Assembly: GCA_050942555.1 (NCBI GenBank)
Contig: JBMNNN010000035.1
Coordinates: forward strand, 1-13,738
DNA from: JAAYXU01 sp050942555
Lineage (GTDB): Bacteria > Bacillota > Clostridia > Christensenellales > UMGS416
Direction of reading: 5' to 3'
Length of the DNA: 13,738 nucleotides
Position numbers and translations under genes: made by a program. The notes below the pieces were generated by a model that was not told the origin of the DNA, made no database searches, and saw only the letters and a program-made list of their open reading frames with translations. Shown piece after piece: positions 1 to 5,746 of this stretch. Position 1 is the stretch's first letter. Each line of letters opens with the position of its first letter.

Positions 1-114
1 CGTGATTATTGCAGTTTTTTACGCTTCTTAAGGGTTGTTTCTTAACTTTTTGCTCTGTTTGACGCTCTCTTCCATGCCTTAATCCATTTCTTGTTGGTAG
101 GTCAACGTCATATG

Positions 115-150
115 CGGAAACTCAAGAAGATTCGTTTCCGTTGCTTTTTA
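115..150 (+). terminator. weak terminator-like stem
   Basis: CGGAAAC (115-121) and GTTTCCG (134-140) form a 7-bp stem around a 12-base loop, followed by a T-rich run (TTGCTTTTTA). It could end transcription of a gene left of the window. The stem is short, A/T-containing and has a long loop, so it may be chance. It also lies just before the proposed murA promoter. Confidence 0.3.
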
Positions 151-169
151 TATTGCGGTATGTTAGAAT
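141..169 (+). promoter_or_regulatory. candidate murA promoter with extended -10
   Basis: TTGCTT (141-146) is followed after 17 bases by TAGAAT (164-169). A TG at 161-162 sits one base upstream of the -10, giving an extended -10 element. The -35 matches only 3 of 6 consensus positions. Transcription would begin near 176, placing the inverted repeat at 196-220 inside the leader RNA. Confidence 0.45.
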
Positions 170-195
170 AATTCCGCTTGTTATATGTATCCCGT

Positions 196-220
196 TTCAG
201 ACAGCACCAGGCTGTCTGAA
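196..220 (+). repeat. perfect 10-bp inverted repeat in the murA leader
   Basis: TTCAGACAGC (196-205) and GCTGTCTGAA (211-220) are exact reverse complements around a 5-base loop ACCAG. As RNA this is a stable hairpin; as DNA it is a possible dyad operator. No T-run follows on either strand, so it is not a standard intrinsic terminator. It lies about 120 bases before the murA start. Confidence 0.75.
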
Positions 221-303
221 TTATGGTTAAGGCCGGATTGCCGGCACGGCCCGGCGATTCGCGAAGCGGCGCGCCCAACCCGCACCAGGCCGGTCAAATC
301 CAC

Positions 304-338
304 AGGGAGGTGAGCCCGCTTACTAGGCGGGGTTTGCG
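304..338 (+). promoter_or_regulatory. murA ribosome site with intervening hairpin
   Basis: AGGGAGGTGA (304-313) matches the ideal Shine-Dalgarno AAGGAGGTGA at 9 of 10 bases, but lies 25 bases from the murA start at 339. Between them CCCGC (315-319) and GCGGG (327-331) can pair as a 5-bp all-GC stem with a 7-base loop. Folding it would leave 8 bases between the Shine-Dalgarno and TTG. A weaker purine stretch, GGCGGGG (326-332), could instead act as the ribosome site, and it overlaps the right arm of the stem. Confidence 0.55.
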
Positions 339-1595
339 TTGGAAGAAAAGATCATCATACGCGGAGGGAAACCCCTTATCGGCGAGGTGACGGTCAGCGG
401 CGCGAAGAACTCCGCCGTCGCCGTGATCCCGGCGGCCCTCCTGTCCGACGGCATCTGCACGATCGAAAACCTGCCCGACATCGAGGACGTGAACGTGCTG
501 CGCCGGATGCTTTCGGAGATGAAGGCGAAAGTCGAGTTTCAGGACGACACGATGGTCATCGACCCCAGCGGGGTGGATACATGGCGGACGCCGGCGGATC
601 TCGTGCACCGCATGCGTGCCAGCAACTATATGATGGGCGCGTTGCTTGCGCGCTTCGGAAAGGCCGAGGTAGCCTTCCCGGGCGGATGCGACATCGGCGA
701 GCGGCCCATGGACCAGCACATCAAGGGTTTAACCATGCTGGGTACGCACATCGAGCTTAAACGGGGCATCTATTTCTGTCAGGCCGACCGCCTGACGGGC
801 GCCGAGGTGTACCTGGACGTCGTCAGCGTGGGCGCAACGATCAACATCATGCTGGCGGCGGCCCGCGCCGAGGGGACCACCACGATCGTCAATGCGGCGA
901 AGGAGCCGCACGTCGTGGATCTGGCGAACTTCCTGGGCGCGATGGGCGCGCGCATCAAGGGCGCGGGCACCGATACGATACGCATCACCGGGCGGCCGCT
1001 CTTACACGGCTGCACATACCGGATACTGCCCGACCCGATCGAGACGGGCACATGGATGGCGATCGCCGCGGCCACACGGGGAGATATCACGATACGGGGC
1101 TGCATCCCCTATCATCTGGAGGCCGTATCCGCCAAGCTCATGGAAATGGGCATGAACGTCATAGAGGGCGAGGACTTTATACGGGTCATAGGCACGAGCC
1201 GTCCCAGGCCCGTACAGATAAAGACGCTGGCCTATCCGGGCTTCCCGACCGACCTGCAGCAGCCCTTTACCGTGCTCCTATCGGTTGCCTCGGGTACGTC
1301 GATGGTGATAGAGAACATATTCGAGTCGCGCTTCCGGCACGTCGACGAACTGCGCCGCATGGGAGCGCAGATCCGCGTGCAGGATCGCGTAGCCGTCATC
1401 GACGGCGTCGAGTCGCTGTGGGGTTCGCCGGTCAACGCGACCGACCTGCGCGGCAGCGCCGCGCTCATCATCGCCGGGCTCATCGCCGACGGCTATACGC
1501 AGATCGGCAACGTGCGCTACATCGACCGCGGCTATGAGCGGATCGTCGAAAAGCTGGCCGCGCTGGGCGCCGACATACGAAGGGAAATGGTATAG
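339..1595 (+). CDS. murA: UDP-N-acetylglucosamine 1-carboxyvinyltransferase (MurA)
   Basis: MurA transfers enolpyruvate from PEP to UDP-GlcNAc, the first committed step of peptidoglycan synthesis in the cytoplasm. The 418-residue product has the family's usual length. Visible hallmarks are GAKNS at 21-25 (Lys23/Asn24), the catalytic loop PGGCDIGERP with Cys117, the FPTDLQ segment with Asp305, and DRGYERI with Arg397 near the C-terminus. The Cys rather than Asp predicts normal fosfomycin sensitivity. The start is TTG: an in-frame TAG lies at 324-326, no other start codon intervenes, and the N-terminus aligns with the family. Many Bacillota carry two murA paralogues, and which one this is cannot be told here. 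It is preceded by an unusual ribosome site and ends 22 bases from a convergent gene. Confidence 0.97.
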   Translation: MEEKIIIRGGKPLIGEVTVSGAKNSAVAVIPAALLSDGICTIENLPDIEDVNVLRRMLSEMKAKVEFQDDTMVIDPSGVDTWRTPADLVHRMRASNYMMGALLARFGKAEVAFPGGCDIGERPMDQHIKGLTMLGTHIELKRGIYFCQADRLTGAEVYLDVVSVGATINIMLAAARAEGTTTIVNAAKEPHVVDLANFLGAMGARIKGAGTDTIRITGRPLLHGCTYRILPDPIETGTWMAIAAATRGDITIRGCIPYHLEAVSAKLMEMGMNVIEGEDFIRVIGTSRPRPVQIKTLAYPGFPTDLQQPFTVLLSVASGTSMVIENIFESRFRHVDELRRMGAQIRVQDRVAVIDGVESLWGSPVNATDLRGSAALIIAGLIADGYTQIGNVRYIDRGYERIVEKLAALGADIRREMV

Positions 1596-1617
1596 ACTCG
1601 GTCCGGTTCTTTGCTTT

Positions 1618-1839
1618 TTACAGCGGAAGCAGGCCGCTGTTGAATAAAAAACCCGCAAGAAGCACCACCGCCGCGATGATGAGCAGTATCTTTATGATCT
1701 TGCCCACGACCCTGATGGCTAGTATCGCCGCCGCGATCGCCGCCGCGATCCACAAAAAGTCGATGGCCGACATCGATGCCGCGCCCCCTGTCTGAAACCG
1801 GGAGATGATCTCTGAAATCCTGGCGATGATATTGCCCAT
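1618..1839 (-). CDS. small hydrophobic membrane protein, unknown function
   Basis: This is a 73-residue protein I do not recognise. Residues 1-17 look like an amphipathic helix (IIARISEIISRF). They are followed by two hydrophobic stretches, about 27-43 and 49-67, separated by a short basic turn (RVVGKIIK), so one or two membrane helices are likely. An ATG 69 bases further upstream would give 96 residues, but the start at 1837-1839 is preferred because AAGGAGG (1847-1853 on the complement) lies 7 bases away and the extra N-terminus is polar and ORF-like. It faces murA tail to tail with a 22-base gap and no obvious terminator between them. It is likely real given the ribosome site and coherent membrane profile, but the function is open. 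Confidence 0.7.
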   Translation of the reverse strand: MGNIIARISEIISRFQTGGAASMSAIDFLWIAAAIAAAILAIRVVGKIIKILLIIAAVVLLAGFLFNSGLLPL

Positions 1840-1907
1840 GCGGCTGCCTCCTTCGGTTTTGTCCCCGGGTGCGGGAGCCCGCTCCGGATTATGGTCCTGC
1901 ATCCCCA

Positions 1908-1937
1908 TTGCCCTGCCCAGACGCGTGGTCGTATAAA
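1908..1937 (+). promoter_or_regulatory. candidate promoter for the thuA-like gene cluster
   Basis: TTGCCC (1908-1913) and TATAAA (1932-1937) are separated by 18 bases. The -10 matches 5 of 6 and the -35 matches 4 of 6 consensus positions. It would give a leader of about 190 bases before the coding start at 2134. Confidence 0.35.
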
Positions 1938-1988
1938 ATACCTATCCGCGTTTACCCGAGTTCACACAGAATTCCTTCTTTCTCCATT

Positions 1989-2016
1989 ATTATACCGCAG
2001 CGCCCGGGAGTTACAA
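1989..2016 (-). promoter_or_regulatory. candidate promoter for the small membrane protein
   Basis: On the minus strand TTGTAA (complement of 2011-2016) and a perfect TATAAT (complement of 1989-1994) are 16 bases apart. It would yield a leader of roughly 140 bases to the start at 1839. It overlaps the leader of the divergent gene cluster. Confidence 0.45.
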
Positions 2017-2133
2017 GCCATAAATAGCGCACCCGGCGCGCGAAAATGCGAACCCGGCCTGGCAGAGGAAGGAATGAGCCGGCGCCGTGTGGAATAGAGT
2101 AAATGAATCAATATCTGGAGGCCTGCTGTTCTT

Positions 2134-2856
2134 ATGATACACGTTACCGTATGGAATGAATTTCGACACGAGAAAACAAAGGAGAGCGTCAGGAAGCTGT
2201 ATCCCGACGGCATGCACGCCCTGATCGCCGGTTTCCTGTCGGAGCAGCCCGACATGAAGGCGCGTACCGCCACGCTGGACGAGCCCGACCATGGGCTCAC
2301 CGACGAGGTACTGGATCGCACCGACGTGCTCATTTGGTGGGGGCACATGGCGCACGGCGAAGTCCGGGACGATATCGTGGAGAAGGTATATAACCGCGTG
2401 CTGGAGGGCATGGGGCTTATCGCGCTGCATTCGGCGCACGCCAGCAAAATATTCATGAAGCTGTGCGGGACCTGTTCCGCGAAGCTCAGCTGGCGCGAGA
2501 ACCATGAGCTGGAGCGGCTCTTCATCGTCAATCCCGGCCACCCGATCGTGGCCGGAGTCCCGGAGTACTTCGAGATCCCGCAGGAAGAAACCTACGGCGA
2601 GTATTTCGATATCCCGCAGCCCGACGAACTCATATTCATCAGCTGGTTTTCGGGCGGCGAGGTGTTCCGTAGCGGTTTCACGCTGACACGCGGCAAGGGA
2701 CGCGTCTTCTATTTCCGTCCGGGCCACGAGACATTTCCCGTCTATCACCAGAAGGAGGTCCAGACCGTCATCACAAACGCCGTGCGCTGGACCGCGCCCC
2801 CCGAGAATATGCCCTCGATCACCTACCGGAAAAACATACCGCTTCCCCGGCCCTGA
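2134..2856 (+). CDS. ThuA-like domain protein (trehalose utilization family)
   Basis: A 240-residue protein of the ThuA family, which has a class I glutamine-amidotransferase-like fold and is linked to sugar (trehalose-type) metabolism. Reaction details for the family are uncertain. Family signatures visible are the N-terminal strand VTVWNEFRHE (4-13), DVLIWWGHMAHGEV (64-77), GLIALHSAH (94-102), EETYGEYFDI (151-160), GRVFYFRPGHETFP (189-202) and the closing NAVRWTAP (215-222). The length is typical of stand-alone members. No signal peptide is seen, so it is probably cytoplasmic. GGAGG lies 12 bases before the ATG, a somewhat long spacing. A flavin-reductase-like gene begins 20 bases after its stop, so the two are probably cotranscribed. 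The family assignment is firm; the substrate is not known. Confidence 0.9.
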   Translation: MIHVTVWNEFRHEKTKESVRKLYPDGMHALIAGFLSEQPDMKARTATLDEPDHGLTDEVLDRTDVLIWWGHMAHGEVRDDIVEKVYNRVLEGMGLIALHSAHASKIFMKLCGTCSAKLSWRENHELERLFIVNPGHPIVAGVPEYFEIPQEETYGEYFDIPQPDELIFISWFSGGEVFRSGFTLTRGKGRVFYFRPGHETFPVYHQKEVQTVITNAVRWTAPPENMPSITYRKNIPLPRP

Positions 2857-2876
2857 CGACAAAAAGGAGGAGCCAT

Positions 2877-3374
2877 ATGATATCCTTTGAAGCGCATGCG
2901 CAGCATACGCTGGAACGGCTGCAACACGGCGGCGCGCTGCTGACCGTCCGCGCCAACGGAGCGCTCAATACGATGACGATCGGCTGGGGGAGCCTGTCGA
3001 TCTACTGGGGACGCCCGGTATTCATCGCGCCCGTCCGGCTGTCCCGCCATACGCATTACCTGATGGAGCAGGCCGAGGCATTCACGGTCACGGTGCCCCG
3101 GGCCGATGAGCTCAGGGACGCGCTTGCATACTGCGGCAGCCATTCGGGGCGCAATGTCGACAAGTTCGCGTCCTGCAGCCTGACCGCGCAGCCCGGCCGG
3201 GTGGTCGACTGCCCGGTGGTGGGCGAGGGCTGGCTCCATTACGAATGCGTTATCCGCGGCAGGGTCACGCTGTCGGCCCAGGCGCTGGATCCGGTCATCG
3301 ATCAGTCGGTCTATGACGACGGGGATTACCACACGCTGTATTTCGGAGAGATCGTCGCCTGCTATACCCGTTAG
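2877..3374 (+). CDS. flavin reductase-like (FMN-binding split barrel) protein
   Basis: A 165-residue protein resembling the flavin reductase-like FMN-binding split-barrel family. The characteristic opening is seen at GALLTVRANGALNTMTIGWGSLSIYWGRPVFIAP (19-52, GALLT through the WGS and RPVF turns), then SRHTHYLMEQAEAFTVTVP. The segment CGSHSGRNVDKF (86-97) is a typical later family motif. It likely binds FMN in the cytoplasm; whether it reduces flavin, acts in another redox step or only binds cofactor cannot be read from the sequence. The start has an excellent AAGGAGG (2864-2870) 6 bases before ATG. It follows the ThuA-like gene by 20 bases, and a GGDEF-like gene begins about 57 bases after its stop. 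Confidence 0.85.
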   Translation: MISFEAHAQHTLERLQHGGALLTVRANGALNTMTIGWGSLSIYWGRPVFIAPVRLSRHTHYLMEQAEAFTVTVPRADELRDALAYCGSHSGRNVDKFASCSLTAQPGRVVDCPVVGEGWLHYECVIRGRVTLSAQALDPVIDQSVYDDGDYHTLYFGEIVACYTR

Positions 3375-3431
3375 GCTGCGCACGGCGATGACGCGCTCCG
3401 GGTGCGCGCGAATACCCGACCGGAGAGAGTG

Positions 3432-4343
3432 ATGAGCGAACCAAGGCACAGCGAAGGAGTCCTTCGCGATACGACGACGGTGCCCGGCATCGTCGAGGAG
3501 CAGTGGCGGATACAGGTCTGTCATATCGCGCGGCTTTCGCGCGCCCGCTGCGCGGCGATCGTCGGATGGGAGCAGGGAAAAAGCGTCGTATACGCAGCGG
3601 GCAGGCCCGGAAAGGTCGTAATCGGCCCGCGGTGTCTTGAAAACATTCCCGCGCCCGACTCCGCCGGAGAAGTCCGGCAGTTCACGCTGCGCTCCCGGTG
3701 GCCGTGGCTGATCATGCGCTGCCGCGCGATACCGCTACGGTGGCCCGACGGCGTCGTCCGGGGCGCGCTTGTGCTGACAGGCGCGGTGAAACCGCGGCCG
3801 CGCCTGGAGGAATCCTACCGGTTCATGGCCGAAGAAACGCTGCGCCTGGGCCTTCAGGCGGTCTCCGGGACGCGCGATCCGCTGCTGTCACCGGAGGTCT
3901 TTGCCCGTATAGTGCGCCGTCACATGGACGACAGGAGCATCGCGCTGCTGTCCATCAGCGCCGAGGAAGCCGACAGCTCCTCCGGAGACAGGAGCGCCGC
4001 GCTCCGTTCGCGGGCGCTGTCGGTGCTGGCGCGGCGCATGGCATCGCGCATTCGGGATACCGATCTTATCTGCGGCGAAGGCGGGCGTTTCCTTGTGCTC
4101 ATGCGCGACGCGAGGGAGCTTGCGCAGGTGGCGGTCTTTTCCCAGAAGCTGCTGTCGGCTGCCCGCGAGGACATCCATTTTCCCGGGCGGCGCGTCACGC
4201 TCAAAATCAGTATCGGGGTGGCGTTCAACCGGGAAACGGTGCAGGACTACGACCAGCTGGTGCGCCAGGCGCAGGCAGCGATGTACCAGGCCAGGAGGGC
4301 GGGCGCCGACCGCTTCGTCATATTCAACGCGGAGATTCAATAA
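3432..4343 (+). CDS. GAF-like/degenerate GGDEF domain protein
   Basis: This 303-residue protein has a C-terminal GGDEF fold (about 150-300). Evidence includes LARRMASRIRDTD before the signature position, SIGVAFN after it (260-266) and AAMYQARRAGADRF near the end (282-295). The signature itself is lost: CGEGGRF (214-220) stands where RYGGDEF is expected, and the upstream metal-binding Asp region (LLSISAEEAD, 172-181) lacks the D-x-D-x-F-K pattern. It is therefore unlikely to make cyclic di-GMP. RDTD (208-211) matches the RxxD inhibitory site at the normal spacing, so ligand binding is possible. Residues about 20-118 look like a GAF-type sensory domain. ATG at 3432 is chosen over GTG 3402 because GGAGAG (3422-3427) precedes it. 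No membrane segment is seen. Confidence 0.8.
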   Translation: MSEPRHSEGVLRDTTTVPGIVEEQWRIQVCHIARLSRARCAAIVGWEQGKSVVYAAGRPGKVVIGPRCLENIPAPDSAGEVRQFTLRSRWPWLIMRCRAIPLRWPDGVVRGALVLTGAVKPRPRLEESYRFMAEETLRLGLQAVSGTRDPLLSPEVFARIVRRHMDDRSIALLSISAEEADSSSGDRSAALRSRALSVLARRMASRIRDTDLICGEGGRFLVLMRDARELAQVAVFSQKLLSAAREDIHFPGRRVTLKISIGVAFNRETVQDYDQLVRQAQAAMYQARRAGADRFVIFNAEIQ

Positions 4344-4401
4344 TATTTAAATGTAATCATATGATCGTTTTGACATTGTGAATAATTTGAGAATTTAACG
4401 A

Positions 4402-4430
4402 TTGACACGCACCGTATATTACATTAAAAT
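4402..4430 (+). promoter_or_regulatory. strong sigma-A type promoter before the DUF4190 gene
   Basis: A perfect TTGACA (4402-4407) and TAAAAT (4425-4430, 5 of 6) are separated by the ideal 17 bases. It lies in a short AT-rich gap. Transcription would start near 4437, about 31 bases before the ATG at 4468. A second TTGACA occurs 32 bases upstream (4370-4375) without a clear -10. Confidence 0.8.
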
Positions 4431-4467
4431 TCTGGTAAGTTAACGCATTGTTGAGGAGGATTTGTCT

Positions 4468-4791
4468 ATGGAAGTGCAGCAGGATCCGAATAAGGGCAAG
4501 GCTACCGCTTCGCTGGTATGCGGCATACTGGGACTGGTTTTCACGATTTTCAGCTACACGCTTTGGCTGGGCATTGCGGCCATCATCCTTTCAATCGTTG
4601 GACTCATACTTGGTATTAGCGCCCGCAAGTCGATGCCCGCCGGTACAGCCGGCATGGCGACGGCAGGCCTTGTGTGCTCGATCATCGCGCTGGCGATTTC
4701 GTCGGTCGTCGTACTCTCCTGCGCCATCTGCGTCAGTGCGGCCGGTTGCGCGCTTGCGGAGTTTGGCCGTTCGGGGCTGCCTCTTTCGTAA
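4468..4791 (+). CDS. DUF4190-like small membrane protein
   Basis: A 107-residue protein with two long hydrophobic regions. Residues 14-50 (SLVCGILGLVF to LILGISAR) and 66-95 are separated by the glycine-rich turn KSMPAGTAGMATAGLVC. This pattern of Gly-rich paired helices with a GMA-AGLV turn is the DUF4190 hallmark; the family's function is unknown. The N-terminal ten residues are polar (MEVQQDPNKG) and probably cytoplasmic. Four cysteines lie in the second hydrophobic half (70, 85, 88, 94). ATG 4468 is preferred to TTG 4462 because AGGAGG (4454-4459) is 8 bases from it and only 2 from the TTG. It has its own near-consensus promoter and terminator, so it is a one-gene unit, possibly with read-through into the Lgt-like gene. 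Confidence 0.85.
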   Translation: MEVQQDPNKGKATASLVCGILGLVFTIFSYTLWLGIAAIILSIVGLILGISARKSMPAGTAGMATAGLVCSIIALAISSVVVLSCAICVSAAGCALAEFGRSGLPLS

Positions 4792-4805
4792 AACTAGCGC
4801 GACCA

Positions 4806-4842
4806 GGGTGTAAACAATCGCACAGTTGTTTACACCCTTTTT
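4806..4842 (+). terminator. intrinsic terminator after the DUF4190 gene
   Basis: GGGTGTAAACAA (4806-4817) and TTGTTTACACCC (4826-4837) form a perfect 12-bp stem with an 8-base loop, followed by TTTTT (4838-4842). It lies 15 bases after the stop codon and only 31 bases before the next start. Confidence 0.93.
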
Positions 4843-4873
4843 CCTTATTGAAGACTTATGTCAAGGAGACGCC

Positions 4874-5671
4874 ATGCTTCCCTATGTATACATCGGACCA
4901 TTTCCGTTGCCCTCGTACTGGCTGATGGGCGTTATGGGCATCGCTGCAGCCGCCCTATGCGTCGTCGTTCGCAACCGCGCCTTCCGGGTCCCGCCCGACG
5001 ACCTGCTTCATATCGCGCTTCTTTCGGCCGTGGGCGCGGGCATCGGCGCAAAGCTGCTGTTTCTCGTGTCGCAGGTGCCGTATTTCGTCGCGCACAGGGA
5101 CGAAATCACGCTGTCGGCCGACACGCTCCGGCTGCTTCTGAGCGGCGGGATGGTATTCTACGGCGGACTCATCGGCGGTCTTGCCGCTGCGCTCATTTAT
5201 ATGCGCAAATACCATGTGCCGGTCGCGACGGTATTCGCCCTTGTGACCCCGGCGCTGCCGCTCTTTCACGGGTTCGCGCGGATCGGCTGCTTTCTGACGG
5301 GCTGCTGCTGGGGCGTTCCCAGCGAGCGCTTCGGCATCGCGTTCACCCACTCGCTGGCCGCGCCCAACGGCGAGCCGTTGCTGCCGGTGCAGCTCATCGA
5401 ATCGGGCTACAATTTCCTTTTGTTCCTGCTGCTGCTGATCGCCGAGCGCCGGATACGCAGCAGGTGGATGGTATTTCCGCTGTACGCGGCCGGGTACGCG
5501 GTCATGCGCTTCGCGCTCGAGTTTTTCCGCGGCGACGACCGGATGCGCGGCATATTCTTCGGCATGTCTACCAGCCAGTGGGTTTCGATCGGCATCCTGC
5601 TGGCCCTGATCGGCTGGTACATATGGGATAAAGCCCGGGCGCATGCCCGGCCGGGACACGAAAAGGCGTAG
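4874..5671 (+). CDS. prolipoprotein diacylglyceryl transferase family protein (Lgt-like)
   Basis: A 265-residue polytopic membrane protein of the Lgt family, whose classic members move diacylglycerol from phosphatidylglycerol onto lipobox cysteines. Family features are IGPFPLPSYWLMG at the N-terminus (7-19), YGGLIGG (96-102), FARIGCFLTGCCWG (134-147), PVQLIES (171-177) and RFALEFFRGDDR (212-223). It departs from E. coli Lgt at key positions: His103 becomes Tyr96, essential Asn146 becomes Cys139, and Glu151 becomes Cys144, while the Arg143, Gly154, Arg239 and Glu243 equivalents are kept. It may be a divergent Lgt or a related lipid-modifying enzyme. AGGAG (4864-4868) supports ATG 4874. It starts just after a strong terminator without a visible promoter of its own. 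A lipoprotein (7429-8985) is encoded nearby. Confidence 0.85.
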   Translation: MLPYVYIGPFPLPSYWLMGVMGIAAAALCVVVRNRAFRVPPDDLLHIALLSAVGAGIGAKLLFLVSQVPYFVAHRDEITLSADTLRLLLSGGMVFYGGLIGGLAAALIYMRKYHVPVATVFALVTPALPLFHGFARIGCFLTGCCWGVPSERFGIAFTHSLAAPNGEPLLPVQLIESGYNFLLFLLLLIAERRIRSRWMVFPLYAAGYAVMRFALEFFRGDDRMRGIFFGMSTSQWVSIGILLALIGWYIWDKARAHARPGHEKA

Positions 5672-5684
5672 GACCACGCCCAGC

Positions 5685-5720
5685 AAAAAAGCGGGGCCGC
5701 GCCAACCTGCGCGGCCCCGC
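5685..5720 (-). terminator. intrinsic terminator of the DUF4145-NPCBM gene
   Basis: GCGGGGCCGCGC (5691-5702) and GCGCGGCCCCGC (5709-5720) form a perfect 12-bp GC-rich stem around CAACCT. On the minus strand it is followed by six T (complement of AAAAAA 5685-5690), the correct order for ending the minus-strand gene. It lies between convergent genes, and the stem may also slow transcription coming from the Lgt-like gene. Confidence 0.92.
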
Positions 5721-5746
5721 GTCCATGATCGGGTTATAACAGTTTG

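Larger units (their letters stand above)
1..338. other. non-coding stretch upstream of murA
   Basis: No gene can be supported here. The first roughly 200 bases are clearly AT-richer than the rest of the window, and stops occur in the plus frames within about 45 bases. One minus-strand frame is open from about base 130 to the left edge but has no ATG, GTG or TTG start, so it is not called. The left end could hold the last few codons of an upstream plus-strand gene (stops TAA at 29-31 and 43-45), but too little is present to tell. The recognisable elements (a weak stem, a promoter, a 10-bp inverted repeat and the murA ribosome site) are listed separately. Confidence 0.6.

Noticed and set aside
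310..390. Upstream ORF starting at GTG 310 overlapping the murA start
   Set aside because: The GTG is part of the Shine-Dalgarno sequence, there is no ribosome site for it, and the 26-codon product has no character.
1621..1639. CAGCGG-N7-CCGCTG stem at the murA/small-gene junction as a terminator
   Set aside because: Neither strand has a T-run directly after the stem, and it lies inside the end of the small coding region.
2074..2097. Seven-codon ORF MSRRRVE with a GAGGAAGG ribosome-like site
   Set aside because: It could be a leader peptide for the ThuA-like gene, but it is too short and lacks any attenuator-like stem downstream; chance is the simpler explanation.
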